Assembly (NCBI RefSeq): GCF_014196335.1
Contig: NZ_JACIDM010000003.1
Location: 372,001 to 436,000, forward strand
DNA: 64,000 nt
Direction: 5' to 3'
DNA from: Brevundimonas lenta
GTDB lineage: Bacteria > Pseudomonadota > Alphaproteobacteria > Caulobacterales > Caulobacteraceae
The translations under genes were made by a program, and so were the position numbers. The notes under the pieces are model-generated. The model made no database searches. It was not told the origin of the DNA and saw only the letters and a program-made list of their open reading frames with translations. Positions 7,541-17,319 of the stretch are shown piece by piece (positions within the stretch are counted from its first letter, which is position 1; each line of letters begins with the position of its first letter).

Positions 7541-10351
7541 TCAGTAGCGGTAGTTCAGACCGACCAGGAAGGTCCGGCCGTACTGCTGGTAATCGATGAC
7601 CCGGCGAGCGTCGTTGTTCTCGAAGGTCTTGAACTGCTCGTCCGTCAGGTTGCCGACCTGGAACAGGGCCGACAGGCCTTCCAGCGGGCCCGACTGGAAC
7701 TCGTAGCCGATCTGGGCGTCGACCACGGATTCCGCGTCGACCATCCGCTGGATGCGGTCGGTGCCGACACCCGACAGTTCGCCGAGGAACTCCGAACGGT
7801 AGCGGTTCGAGATCCGCGCCTGGAAGCCGTTGGCTTCATAGTAGACGGTGATGTTGCTGACGTTCTCGGACAGGCCCGGCATCGGCTGGGCGGGGTTGCC
7901 CGGGTTCGAGACGATTTCGCTGTCCGTCCACGAGGCGCTGTAGGTCATGCCGAAGCCTTCCAGCGGCTGCCACAGCAGGTCGAACGGCACCGACAGGGCG
8001 AACTCGATGCCCTGGATGACACCGCCCTCGCCGTTCTGCGGCGTGGAGATGTAGCCTTCGCGGATCAGCGGGGCGTTCGGACCGGTGTAGGCGTAGCCCG
8101 TGAAGTCCGTGCGCTGCTGCTGGTCGTAGATGTAGCTGTCCAGATCCTTGTAGAAGCCGGCCAGCGCGACGTAGCCGCGGCGTCCGAAATACTTCTCGAC
8201 CGAGATGTCCAGCGCGTTGGCGATCCACGGACGCAGGTTCGGGTTGCCGCCGCTGCCGCCCCAGGGCGACTGGTTCGGGTTGGTGCTGTTCCAGAGACCT
8301 TCGTTGAAGTCGATGTTGATGGAGGCGCGCATCTGGTCCATCCGCGGACGGGCCATCTGACGCGACATGCCGAGGCGGACGTAGAGGTCGTCGGCAGCCT
8401 CGAACACCAGGTTCGCGCTGGGCAGGAAGTAGCTGTACGAGTCGCCGCCCGAGCGGGCGATCGGCACCGCCGGATTGCCGGTGGCGACCATGCCGTCCGA
8501 GCTCTGGTCGGTCTGCACGACCTGGAAGCCCATGTTACCGGTCAGCGGCACGCCGAACAGCGTGGTGTCCAGATCGGCCTTGAAGTAGCCGGTCACGATC
8601 TCTTCCGAGACCGCCCAGCCGAAGGCCAGCAGGTTGTCGTCCTGCGGCGCGATCAGGGTGTAGATGCCGCTGTTCACCAGGGCGAACGGGTCGTAGCTGA
8701 TGACCGGACCGATGCCCAGGAAGTCCAGGTTGGTCGGGGCCAGCAGGTACTGCGTCGGCACCGGCACGCTGGTCGTGTGGGTCGGGTCGTTCAGGTTGGC
8801 GGTCAGCGCCAGGTAGTAGCGCTCGAGATCCAGTTCCTTGTCGCGGCTCGTGATGTTGAAGCCGAAGGCGACGCGGCTGAACGGACCTTCGTCGATGTCG
8901 CGGAAGATGTCGCCGCGGACCGAGGTCAGCTCGTCCATGGTCGTCGGGCTGTTGATGAAGCCGTCCTGTCCGCCCGGGATGCCCGACGGCAGCGTGCCGC
9001 CGCCCCAGCCCTGGGCGCTGGTCAGCAGGATCAGCGACGGATCCGCATAGTTCAGCGTCGAGGTGAAGGTCGTGCCTTCCGGCGTGGTCACGAAGCCGAG
9101 GGTGTCCAGGGCGCCGAGGACGTTACGGCCGGTGCCGGCGTTGGTCTCCAGCACCGTGTCGGTGCGGTCGGCCTTCGAGTAGCTGATGTCGAGCGTGCCG
9201 TACCAGTTGTCGCTGATCTGGAACTCGTTGTTCCAGCCCAGCGAAAGCAGTTCGGCGGTGCGGCGGTTGCCGTCGTTGCGGACGACGCCCTTCACGTTGT
9301 CGAAGGTGCCGGACACGACCATGCCGTCCTCGACGACGGCGCCGGGGCGCAGCGACGGGCCGGGACGGCAGGTTGCCGTCTGGGTGTTGCCGCTGGCGGC
9401 GCAGGCGCCGGCCACGGACTCGGCCGAACCGCCCCAGGCCAGCGGGAACTCGACGCCACGCAGGATCTGGGTGTTGTCGAACTCGGAATAGAAGGCGTCG
9501 AAGGTCGAGTGCCAACGGTCGTTCGGACGGAACTCGACGGTGGCCAGATAGCCGTCACGGACCAGTTCGCTGGACTGCACGTACGGCTTGGCGCCGCCGA
9601 TCAGCAGCGAGCCGCCCGGACCCGAGTTCGGATAGCCCCAGGCGTTGAAGCGCTCGGCCTGGTACGGCGTCGACATGTGCGAATAGCCGAGCACGACGCC
9701 CAGCTTTCCGTCCATGAACTGGTCGATGTAGCTGACGCTGTAGCGTTCGCCGCTGTCGGCGGTGCCCGAGTTCAGCGCGCCGTAGTCGTTCCACTCGTAG
9801 CGGGCGTTCACGGCGATCGCCTGACGGCCGAACTCCAGCGGACGGATGGTGCGCAGGTCGGCGGTGCCGGCCAGGCCCTGGCCGATCAGAGCGGCGTCCG
9901 GGGTCTTGTAGACCAGAACGCTGCCCAGCAGTTCCGACGGATACTGGTCGAACTCGACGCCGCGGTTGTCGCCGGTCGAGGTCTGTTCGCGGCCGTTCAG
10001 CAGCGCGGTGGTGAAGTCGGGCGACAGGCCGCGGATCGAGATGACCTGGCCGCGACCGTCCAGGCGCTGGGCGGTCACGCCCGGCAGACGGGCCAGCGAT
10101 TCGGCGATCGAGACGTCCGGCAGCTTGCCGATGTCCTCGGCGGTCACGACCTCGACGATCGAGCTGTTTTCACGCTTCGAGGCGATCGAGCTTTCGATCG
10201 ACGAGCGGATGCCGGTGACGACGATTTCGTCGATCTGGGTGGGCTCTTCGGCCTCCTGCGCGACGGCCGCGCCGGCGAAGGACATAAGGGCGACAGCGCC
10301 GAAGGCGGCTCCGCCAAGAAGGCGCGCACGCCGGGTGACCTGGGTTCTCAT
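7541..10351 (-). CDS. TonB-dependent receptor, probable maltodextrin/starch-oligosaccharide transporter
   Basis: Outer-membrane receptor of 936 residues. It has a signal peptide (about 1-31, ending AVAQ), a TonB-box-like segment IDEIVVTG (about 39-46), a plug domain (LPDVSIAESLARLPGV, VISIRGLSPDFTTALLNG) and a long beta-barrel ending in an aromatic-rich strand (GLNYRY). Plug and barrel resemble the large Xanthomonas/Caulobacter sugar-receptor group that includes Caulobacter MalA. The gene is divergent from a periplasmic GH13 amylase, and direct CGCAA/TGCAA repeats lie 50-85 bases upstream of its ATG. Role: energised uptake of malto-oligosaccharides across the outer membrane. Family certain; substrate inferred from neighbours. 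Confidence 0.9.
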   Translation of the reverse strand: MRTQVTRRARLLGGAAFGAVALMSFAGAAVAQEAEEPTQIDEIVVTGIRSSIESSIASKRENSSIVEVVTAEDIGKLPDVSIAESLARLPGVTAQRLDGRGQVISIRGLSPDFTTALLNGREQTSTGDNRGVEFDQYPSELLGSVLVYKTPDAALIGQGLAGTADLRTIRPLEFGRQAIAVNARYEWNDYGALNSGTADSGERYSVSYIDQFMDGKLGVVLGYSHMSTPYQAERFNAWGYPNSGPGGSLLIGGAKPYVQSSELVRDGYLATVEFRPNDRWHSTFDAFYSEFDNTQILRGVEFPLAWGGSAESVAGACAASGNTQTATCRPGPSLRPGAVVEDGMVVSGTFDNVKGVVRNDGNRRTAELLSLGWNNEFQISDNWYGTLDISYSKADRTDTVLETNAGTGRNVLGALDTLGFVTTPEGTTFTSTLNYADPSLILLTSAQGWGGGTLPSGIPGGQDGFINSPTTMDELTSVRGDIFRDIDEGPFSRVAFGFNITSRDKELDLERYYLALTANLNDPTHTTSVPVPTQYLLAPTNLDFLGIGPVISYDPFALVNSGIYTLIAPQDDNLLAFGWAVSEEIVTGYFKADLDTTLFGVPLTGNMGFQVVQTDQSSDGMVATGNPAVPIARSGGDSYSYFLPSANLVFEAADDLYVRLGMSRQMARPRMDQMRASINIDFNEGLWNSTNPNQSPWGGSGGNPNLRPWIANALDISVEKYFGRRGYVALAGFYKDLDSYIYDQQQRTDFTGYAYTGPNAPLIREGYISTPQNGEGGVIQGIEFALSVPFDLLWQPLEGFGMTYSASWTDSEIVSNPGNPAQPMPGLSENVSNITVYYEANGFQARISNRYRSEFLGELSGVGTDRIQRMVDAESVVDAQIGYEFQSGPLEGLSALFQVGNLTDEQFKTFENNDARRVIDYQQYGRTFLVGLNYRY

Positions 10352-10642
10352 CTCATTCCTCCCTGGGGCCGGCGCATTTCTGTCGAAGCGTCCAGCGTCA
10401 TCGCAAAGTTATGCAAACTTATCGCAAGCCTGCAACCCGTCATTCGCGTTGCCCGGTTTCGACGTGGCGGAAATGTGACGCCAAACCACCCCTTATTGCG
10501 CCGCAGCACGCCGGATTCTCTTGTTCTGCCGCATTTCCGGCGCTGCAATTGACTGGATTGACAGGAGGCTGCTCCGCTGCAAAATCTTGCAAACTGATCC
10601 AGCAGGCCACGTCGTCTGCGGACGCTGGGAGGGAACGTCGAT
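10352..10642. promoter_or_regulatory. Divergent promoter region with TGCAA operator-like repeats
   Basis: This 291-base gap separates the receptor (minus) and the amylase (plus). On the receptor side, pentamers CGCAA (10402), TGCAA (10412), CGCAA (10423) and TGCAA (10431) are spaced by 8-11 bases, close to one helical turn. On the amylase side, TGCAAAATCTTGCA (10578-10591) is an inverted repeat of 5+4+5 bases, 52 bases before the ATG. Related repeats precede the LacI-type regulator at 15104, so these are likely its operators. An AGGAGG at 10563-10568 has no following gene. A good ribosome site (GGGAGGGAAC) precedes the amylase start. Confidence 0.6.
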
Positions 10643-12466
10643 ATGAGAGGAAGGGTGAAGCGGCCTCGCGCCGCCCGCATGCTCCTGCTGTCGGCCGCCG
10701 TCTCGGCGATCGCCGGCGCGGCCCTGGCGCAGACGCCGGACGCCACGCTGCAGGCGCTCCGCGAGCGCCCGCCCGAAGACGAAGTCATCTATTTCCTGCT
10801 GCCCGACCGTTTCGCGAACGGGGAAGAAGCCAACGATCGTGGCGGTCTTGTGGGCGACCGGCTCATTACGGGTCACGATCCGACCGATCCCGGCTTCTAT
10901 CACGGCGGCGACCTGCGCGGCCTGACGCAGCGGCTGGACTACCTGCAGGGCCTGGGCGTCACCGCCCTGTGGATCGCCCCCGTGTTCCAGAACAAGCCCG
11001 TCCAGGGATCTCCGGGTCACGAGAGCGCGGCCTACCACGGCTACTGGATCACCGACTTCACCCGCGTCGATCCGCACCTCGGGACCAACGACGAATTCCG
11101 CGCCCTGGTCGACGCCGCCCATGCGCGGGGGATGAAGGTCTATCTGGACATCGTCATCAACCACACGGCCGACGTGATCCGCTACCGCGAGTGCCCGCAG
11201 AACGACTGCGGCTACCGCTGGAAGGGCGACTATCCCTACAGCCGCCGCGGCGGTCTTCAGGGCGAGGCGATCAACGAGGGCTTCACCGGCGCGCCGGGCG
11301 GCGACTTCTCCACCCTGACCAGTCCCGACTACGCGTACACGCCGTACGTCCCCGCGGGCGAGGAGTCGGCCAAGGCGCCCGCCTGGCTCAACGACCCGGC
11401 CTTCTACCACAACCGGGGCAACAGCGCCTGGTACAGCGAAGCCCGCATGGACGGCGACTTCGCCGGCCTCGACGACCTGTTCACCGAGCATCCGCGCGTC
11501 GTCCAGGGCTTCATCGACATCTACGGCGGCTGGATCGACGACTACGGCATCGACGGCTATCGCATCGACACCGCCCGCCACGTGAACCCCGAGTTCTGGC
11601 AGGCCTTCGTCCCCGCCATCCTCGAGCGCGCCCGCGCCAAAGGCATTCCGAACTTCCACATTTTCGGCGAGACCTACGACTTCCAGTCCGGCACGGCCGC
11701 CATGCACACCGTCGTCGACGGCCTGCCCACCGTGCTCGACTTCGCCTACCAGCGCGTCGTCCAGAACATGGTCACCGGCGCCGGCAATCCGGACGCCATG
11801 GGCTACCTCCTGATGGAGGACGGCATCTACGCCGGCGGCGTCCAGACCGCGCGTCGCCTGCCGACCTTCACCGGCAACCACGACCTCGCCCGCATCGGCC
11901 ACCTGATCCTCAAGGAGAAGCCCGACATCTCCGATGCGGAGCTGCTGGATCGCGCCACGCTCGCCCACGCCCTGGTCATCCTCGGCCGCGGCGTGCCGGT
12001 CATCTACTACGGCGACGAACAGGGCTTCACCGGCGACGGCGACGACCGCCGGGCGCGCCAGGACATGTTCGAGACCCGCACCACCTCCTACGCCGACGAC
12101 CGGCGCATCGGCGCGGCGTCCGGCCCGTACGACACCAACGCCGACATGTACCGCCGCCTCGCCGAAATGACCCGCGTCCGCGCCGCCGACGCCCGTCTCC
12201 GCCACGGCCGCGTGGTGGTGCGCACCGCCGACCAGACGCCGGGCGTCCTCGCAATCTCCCGACTTGATGATGACGGCGAGACGCTGGTGGTGTTCAACAC
12301 CTCTACCGAAGCGCGCGACGTCAACGTCGCCGTCGAGATCGGGTCCGCCCAATGGCGCGCCCTGCTCGGCCAGTGCCCCGTCCGCAGCGCCGCGCCGGGC
12401 TCAGTATCCGTTTCCGTGCCCGCTATGGGCTACCTCGTTTGCGTTTCCGAAAGCCCCCCCGAGTGA
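10643..12466 (+). CDS. Exported GH13 alpha-amylase family enzyme (cyclomaltodextrinase/alpha-amylase type)
   Basis: Periplasmic glycoside hydrolase of 607 residues acting on alpha-1,4-glucans. A signal peptide ends near ALAQ (residue about 30). The TIM barrel has the four GH13 regions: DIVINHTAD, GYRIDTARH with nucleophile D309, FGETYD with acid/base E343, and TGNHD with D414. VIYFLLPDRFANG at the N-terminus is common in neopullulanase and maltogenic-type enzymes. The C-terminal about 80 residues form the usual beta-sandwich. Its stop overlaps the GTG of the next GH13 gene, so the two are translationally coupled. Exact product specificity cannot be read from the sequence. Confidence 0.92.
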   Translation: MRGRVKRPRAARMLLLSAAVSAIAGAALAQTPDATLQALRERPPEDEVIYFLLPDRFANGEEANDRGGLVGDRLITGHDPTDPGFYHGGDLRGLTQRLDYLQGLGVTALWIAPVFQNKPVQGSPGHESAAYHGYWITDFTRVDPHLGTNDEFRALVDAAHARGMKVYLDIVINHTADVIRYRECPQNDCGYRWKGDYPYSRRGGLQGEAINEGFTGAPGGDFSTLTSPDYAYTPYVPAGEESAKAPAWLNDPAFYHNRGNSAWYSEARMDGDFAGLDDLFTEHPRVVQGFIDIYGGWIDDYGIDGYRIDTARHVNPEFWQAFVPAILERARAKGIPNFHIFGETYDFQSGTAAMHTVVDGLPTVLDFAYQRVVQNMVTGAGNPDAMGYLLMEDGIYAGGVQTARRLPTFTGNHDLARIGHLILKEKPDISDAELLDRATLAHALVILGRGVPVIYYGDEQGFTGDGDDRRARQDMFETRTTSYADDRRIGAASGPYDTNADMYRRLAEMTRVRAADARLRHGRVVVRTADQTPGVLAISRLDDDGETLVVFNTSTEARDVNVAVEIGSAQWRALLGQCPVRSAAPGSVSVSVPAMGYLVCVSESPPE

Positions 12467-14094
12467 CCGCCCAGATTCTTGAACTCCCGACCGCCGCCGC
12501 CCACGCCGCCGAATGGTGGCGCGGCGCCGTCGTCTATCAGGTCTATCCGCGCAGCTTCGCCGACACGAACGGCGACGGCGTGGGCGATCTGAAGGGCATC
12601 ACCGACCACCTCGAACACATCGCCTCGCTGGGCGTCGACGCCATCTGGCTGTCGCCCTTCTTCACCTCGCCGATGAAGGATTTCGGCTACGACGTCGCCG
12701 ACTACTGCGACGTCGATCCCATCTTCGGGACCCTGGCCGACTTCGACGCCCTGATCGAAAAGGCCCATCGCCTGGGTCTGAAGATCATCACCGATCTGGT
12801 CTTCTCCCACACCTCGGACGAACACGCCTGGTTCCGCGAAAGCCGCCAGTCGCGCACCAATCCGAAGGCCGACTGGTACGTCTGGGCCGACGCCAAGGCC
12901 GACGGTTCGCCGCCGTCCAACTGGCAGTCCGTCTTCGGCGGTCCGGCCTGGACCTGGGATGCGCGCCGCGGCCAGTACTACATGCACAATTTCCTGCCCG
13001 AGCAGCCGCAGCTGAACGTGCACAGCCCCGTCGTGCAAAACGCCCTGCTGGACGCCGCCCGCTTCTGGCTGGATCGCGGCGTTGACGGCTTCCGCTTCGA
13101 CGCCATCAACTTCTCGATGCACGACCCGAAGCTGACGGATAACCCGCCCCTCCCGGCCGGCGGCAAGCGCACGCGTCCGTTCGACTTCCAGGACAAGATC
13201 CACAACCAGTCGCAGCCGGAAATCGCCGACTTCCTCGCCCGCATCCGCGCCCTGACCGACAGCTACGGCGGCCGTTTCAGCGTCGCCGAGGTCGGCGGCG
13301 ACCATGCCGAGCGCGAGATGCAGGCCTTCACCGCCGGCGACGACCACCTGAACAGTGCTTACGGCTTCCTCTACCTCTACGCCCCCGCCCTGAAGGCGGC
13401 GCTGGTGCGCGAAGGCGCCGAGGTCTGGCACGGCCGCGACGGCCAGGGCTGGCCCTCCTGGACCTTCTCCAACCACGACGCCCCGCGCGCCGTGTCCCGC
13501 TGGGTCGAGGGCCGCGATCCGCGCGCCTTCGCCGAGATGGCGATGCTGCTGCTGATGTGCCTGCGCGGAAACGTCTTCGTCTACCAGGGCGAGGAGCTGG
13601 GCCTGCCGCAGTCAGAGGTGCCGTTCGATCGCCTCGTCGACCCCGAGGCCATCGCCAACTGGCCCCAGACCCTCGGCCGCGACGGCGCCCGCACGCCCAT
13701 GCCCTGGACCGCCGACAAGCCCCAGGCCGGCTTCTCGACGGTCGAGCCCTGGCTGCCGGTCGATGCGCGCCACGTCGCCCTGTCGGTCGATCGCCAGGAA
13801 GCCGACCCGACCTCCATGCTGAACGCCACGCGTCGCCTCATCGCCCTGCGCAAGAGCCATCCGGCCCTGATGCGCGGCGATATGCAGATGCAGAACGCCC
13901 CGGCGGACGTGGTCTGCTTCGAACGCACCCTCGGCGCCGAGCGTCTGATGTGCGTCTTCAACCTCGGCCATCAGCCGGCGGCGTGGACCGCGCCCTCCGG
14001 CTGGCGCGTGCTCGAGGCGGTCAATGTCGAAGCCGGTTCGGCGGGCGTCCTTCCGGCCATGGCCGGTCTGGTGCTGGCGGCCGACGCGGGATGA
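12463..14094 (+). CDS. Cytoplasmic GH13 alpha-glucosidase
   Basis: Enzyme of 543 residues releasing glucose from maltose and short malto-oligosaccharides inside the cell. Start is the GTG within GTGA, overlapping the previous stop; the longer upstream reading is only the previous gene in another frame. No signal peptide. Typical opening WWRGAVVYQVYPRSF and GVGDLKGI, then GFRFDAINF (nucleophile D213), VAEVGGD (acid/base E276) and SNHDAPR (D339). Order and length fit the alphaproteobacterial alpha-glucosidase subgroup of GH13. It works downstream of the MFS importers at 5845 and 17320. Its end lies two bases from the stop of the convergent LacI gene. Confidence 0.92.
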   Translation: MTAQILELPTAAAHAAEWWRGAVVYQVYPRSFADTNGDGVGDLKGITDHLEHIASLGVDAIWLSPFFTSPMKDFGYDVADYCDVDPIFGTLADFDALIEKAHRLGLKIITDLVFSHTSDEHAWFRESRQSRTNPKADWYVWADAKADGSPPSNWQSVFGGPAWTWDARRGQYYMHNFLPEQPQLNVHSPVVQNALLDAARFWLDRGVDGFRFDAINFSMHDPKLTDNPPLPAGGKRTRPFDFQDKIHNQSQPEIADFLARIRALTDSYGGRFSVAEVGGDHAEREMQAFTAGDDHLNSAYGFLYLYAPALKAALVREGAEVWHGRDGQGWPSWTFSNHDAPRAVSRWVEGRDPRAFAEMAMLLLMCLRGNVFVYQGEELGLPQSEVPFDRLVDPEAIANWPQTLGRDGARTPMPWTADKPQAGFSTVEPWLPVDARHVALSVDRQEADPTSMLNATRRLIALRKSHPALMRGDMQMQNAPADVVCFERTLGAERLMCVFNLGHQPAAWTAPSGWRVLEAVNVEAGSAGVLPAMAGLVLAADAG

Positions 14095-14096
14095 TC

Positions 14097-15104
14097 CTAG
14101 CCGCCGCAGCTCTCGCGAACGATCAGATCGGTGGGAATACGTTCCGACCGGCCGACCGAGTCGCCGGGGTTGTCGATCAGCTTGGACACCAGCAGCCGAC
14201 CCGCCTTCATCGTGTCCTGGGCGATGGTGCTCAGGGCCGGCCGCGCGTAGCGGCTGAAGGGCACGTTGTCGAAGCCGATCACCGACACGTCGTCGGGCAC
14301 CCGCAGGCCGGCGTTCAGCAGCGCGCGCACGGCGCCCAGGGCGATCTGGTCCGAGGCGCAGACGACGCCGTCGAACTGCACGCCGCGGCGGATCAGGCCG
14401 TCGACCGAGGCCTCGGCCGATTCGACCTCGAAATGGGCTTCCATGATCAGGTCGGGATCAACGCCCAGACCGGTCTGCTCCAGCGCCTCCAGGTAGCCGC
14501 GGTGCCGCTGCATCGATTCGGGCGGATCCAGATCGCCGAGGAAGACGATGCGCTTGCGTCCCAGCCGGGCCAGATGCCGCGTCGCCCGCTTGCCGCCCGC
14601 CAGGTTCTCCGAGCCGACCGAGCAATAGGCCTGGTCCGGCATCTGCGCGCCCCACACCACGAAGCGCCCGTCGGTCTCCGCCAGCCGGTTCAGGCTCTGG
14701 TGCAGGAAGCTCTGCCCAAGGAAGATCACGCCGTCGGCGCGGGTGTTCATCGCCGCCGACAGGTCGTCGTAACTGGTCGGCGAGAAATGGCTCATGATCA
14801 CGTCGCAGCCGCGCTCGCGCGCCGCCTCGCCGACGCCGGCCAGCAGCTCAAGGAAGAACGGATCGCTCAGCCGGCCCTCGCGCCCCTGCGGACGCGGGGT
14901 CACCAGGGCGATGACGCCCTCGGCGCCGACCGGGCCGGACGGCATGTAGCGGCGGAACGGATAGTCGTGCTCGCGCGCCAGCTTCCAGATCAGCTGTTTG
15001 GTCCGCGCATTGACCGCCGGGCTGTCGTTCAGCGCCCGCGACGCCGTCGAGATCGAGACGCCCGCCATCTTCGCAAGGTCTTCAAGGCGGGTGTTGCGGC
15101 TCAC
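14097..15104 (-). CDS. LacI-family transcriptional regulator of the maltodextrin locus
   Basis: Repressor of 335 residues. The N-terminal LacI helix-turn-helix is complete (TRLEDLAKMAGVSISTASRALN, about residues 5-26), followed by the hinge and a periplasmic-binding-protein-like effector domain (GVIALVTPRPQGREG, GVVCASDQIALGAVRAL, VSVIGFDNVPFSRYARPALSTI). It is flanked on both sides by glucoside hydrolases and divergent from the GH97 gene. TGCAA repeats lie upstream of its own start, so self-regulation is likely. The effector is probably a malto-oligosaccharide or glucose derivative; this is inference from the neighbours. Confidence 0.92.
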   Translation of the reverse strand: MSRNTRLEDLAKMAGVSISTASRALNDSPAVNARTKQLIWKLAREHDYPFRRYMPSGPVGAEGVIALVTPRPQGREGRLSDPFFLELLAGVGEAARERGCDVIMSHFSPTSYDDLSAAMNTRADGVIFLGQSFLHQSLNRLAETDGRFVVWGAQMPDQAYCSVGSENLAGGKRATRHLARLGRKRIVFLGDLDPPESMQRHRGYLEALEQTGLGVDPDLIMEAHFEVESAEASVDGLIRRGVQFDGVVCASDQIALGAVRALLNAGLRVPDDVSVIGFDNVPFSRYARPALSTIAQDTMKAGRLLVSKLIDNPGDSVGRSERIPTDLIVRESCGG

Positions 15105-15129
15105 GTTTCGTTTCCTGCGAATGGTCGCG

Positions 15130-15164
15130 CTGCAAAATTTGCTGCAAACCTTGCTTGTTTTGCG
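15130..15164. promoter_or_regulatory. TGCAA-rich operator-like region between lacI-type gene and GH97 gene
   Basis: Contains TGCAAAATTTGCTGCA (15131-15146), TGCAAACCTTGC (15143-15154), and TTGC/TTTTGC elements to 15163. The first shares TGCAAAAT with the palindrome at 10578. It lies 26-60 bases upstream of the LacI ATG and 48-82 bases upstream of the GH97 ATG, well placed for joint control of both. Confidence 0.55.
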
Positions 15165-15211
15165 CCGCTCCCGTGGCGCTTGGCAAGTCCTGTAATCCGG
15201 AGTTCCCCCGC

Positions 15212-17290
15212 ATGCTGACCCGCCGCTTCCTCGTCTCCTCCGCGGCCCTTCTGGCGGCCCTGCCGGGATCGGCGCTGGCCCAGGACGTCGCCCAGGCGCC
15301 TGTCGGAAACGTCGGTCAGGCCCGCGCCTCGTCGCCCGAAGGCGTGCTGACGGTCGAGGTCGGCGTCACCGGCGAGGGCCGGCCTGAGTACACGGTCACC
15401 CGCCTCGGTCGCCCGGTCATCACCGCCTCACGCCTCGGCTTCATCCTCACCGACGGCCCCAAGCTGGAGCGCAACCTCACGGTCACCGCCGAAGCCCCGA
15501 CCCAGCACGACGACACCTGGGAGCAGCCGTGGGGCGAGCGGCGCTTCATCCGCAACCGCTACACCCAGCTGCGCGTCCACCTGACCGAAAGGGGCGGCCT
15601 GCAGCGCCGCGTCGACGTCGTCTTCCGCCTCTACGACGACGGCCTCGGCTTCCGCTACGAGTTCCCGGAACAGCCCAACCTGACCTCGGTGAAGATCGGC
15701 GAGGAGCTGACCGAGTTCGCCGTCGCCGACAGCGGCACGGCCTGGTGGATCCCCGCCTTCGAGTGGAACCGCGAGGAGTATCTCTACAACCGCACCGCCA
15801 TCGACTCAGTCGGCGTCGCCCAGACCCCGCTGACCGTCCGCACCGACGACGGCCTGCACGTCTCGATCCACGAGGCGGCCCTGATCGACTACGCCGGCAT
15901 GAACCTGCGTCGGGTCGAGGGCGGCCGCTTCAAGGCGGCGCTGACGCCCGGCCTGTCCAACGCCGCCGTCGAACTGACCGCCCCCTTCGCCACCCCCTGG
16001 CGCACCCTGCAGATCTCGGACAGCGCCGCCGGCCTGGTCGAGTCCAGCCTGATCCTGAACCTCAACGAGACCAACGCCCTCGGCGACGTCAGCTGGTTCA
16101 GGCCGATGAAATACGTCGGCATCTGGTGGGAGATGCACCTCGACAAGAAGACCTGGCACGCGGGTCCGAAGCACGGCGCCACCACCGAAAACGCCATCAA
16201 ACACATCGACTTCGCCGCCAAGAACGGCTTCGGCGGCGTGCTGATCGAGGGCTGGAACGTCGGCTGGGACGGCGACTGGTTCGGCACCGGCTGGGACTAC
16301 AGCTTCACCCAGGCCTACCCCGATTTCGACATCGAGCGCGTCGCCGCCTACGCCCGCTCCAAGGGCGTCGAGATCATCGGCCACCACGAGACCGGCGGGA
16401 ACGCCTTCCACTACGAACAGCAGCTCGACGCCGCCTTCGCCCAGATGCAGCGCTTCGGCTGGCACTCGGTGAAGACCGGCTATGTCGCCGACGCCGGCGG
16501 CGCCCGGGTGAAAGGCCCCGACGGCCAGCCCCGCCTCGCCTGGCACGAAAGCCAGCCGATGGCCCAGCACCACCTGAACGTCGTGAAGACCGCCGCCAGA
16601 TACCAGGTCGCGGTCAACGCTCACGAGCCGTTCAAGGACACCGGCCTGCGCCGCACCTACCCGAACATGATCTCGCGCGAAGGCGCCCGCGGCATGGAGT
16701 TCAGCGCCTGGGGCCAGCCGGGCAACCCGCCCGAGCACGAGGCCAACCTGGTCTTCACCCGCCTGCTCGCCGGGCCGATGGACTACACGCCGGGCGTCTT
16801 CGGCATGCAGACCCGCAGCCCCGACGGCATCGCCACCACCTGGGCCAAGCAGCTGGCGCTGTACGTCGTCATCTACAGCCCGATCCAGATGGCCGCCGAC
16901 CTGCTCGAGAATTACGAGGCCAACCCGGCCCCGTTCCAGTTCATCAAGGACGTCGCCGTCGACTGGGACGACACCCGCGTCATCAACGGCGAGATCGGCG
17001 ACTTCGTCACCATCGCCCGCAAGGCCCGCGGCTCCGACGAATGGTTCCTCGGCTCCGTCTCCGACGAGCAGCCGCGCGTGCTGACCGCCCCGCTCGGCTT
17101 CCTCGACGCCGGCCGCCGCTACCGCGCCGAAATCTACCGCGACGGTCCCCAGGCCGACTGGAAGGGCAAGCGCGAGGACATCGTCATCGAGACCGCCGAG
17201 GTCACCTCGGCCGACACCCTCACCCTGCGCCTCGCGCCGGGCGGCGGCCAGGCCATCCGCTTCGTGCCCGTCGGCCGTAGCCGTCGCTGA
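15212..17290 (+). CDS. GH97 family alpha-glucosidase (SusB-like), exported
   Basis: Periplasmic enzyme of 692 residues that removes glucose or galactose from oligosaccharide ends. The ATG at 15212 starts a signal peptide, MLTRRFLVSSAALLAALPGS to ALAQ (about 1-23); the upstream in-frame extension runs through the promoter and is not used. GH97 features: N-terminal super-sandwich domain, then the barrel with MKYVGIWWEMHLDKKTW, FGGVLIEGWNVGWDGDW, VNAHEPFKDTGLRRTYPN and the acidic RGMEF segment. Thirty bases separate it from the MFS gene, so they are co-transcribed. Whether it inverts or retains configuration was not determined here. Confidence 0.9.
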   Translation: MLTRRFLVSSAALLAALPGSALAQDVAQAPVGNVGQARASSPEGVLTVEVGVTGEGRPEYTVTRLGRPVITASRLGFILTDGPKLERNLTVTAEAPTQHDDTWEQPWGERRFIRNRYTQLRVHLTERGGLQRRVDVVFRLYDDGLGFRYEFPEQPNLTSVKIGEELTEFAVADSGTAWWIPAFEWNREEYLYNRTAIDSVGVAQTPLTVRTDDGLHVSIHEAALIDYAGMNLRRVEGGRFKAALTPGLSNAAVELTAPFATPWRTLQISDSAAGLVESSLILNLNETNALGDVSWFRPMKYVGIWWEMHLDKKTWHAGPKHGATTENAIKHIDFAAKNGFGGVLIEGWNVGWDGDWFGTGWDYSFTQAYPDFDIERVAAYARSKGVEIIGHHETGGNAFHYEQQLDAAFAQMQRFGWHSVKTGYVADAGGARVKGPDGQPRLAWHESQPMAQHHLNVVKTAARYQVAVNAHEPFKDTGLRRTYPNMISREGARGMEFSAWGQPGNPPEHEANLVFTRLLAGPMDYTPGVFGMQTRSPDGIATTWAKQLALYVVIYSPIQMAADLLENYEANPAPFQFIKDVAVDWDDTRVINGEIGDFVTIARKARGSDEWFLGSVSDEQPRVLTAPLGFLDAGRRYRAEIYRDGPQADWKGKREDIVIETAEVTSADTLTLRLAPGGGQAIRFVPVGRSRR

Positions 17291-17319
17291 ACTGAACATC
17301 TGCGGGGAGGCAGACGCGC

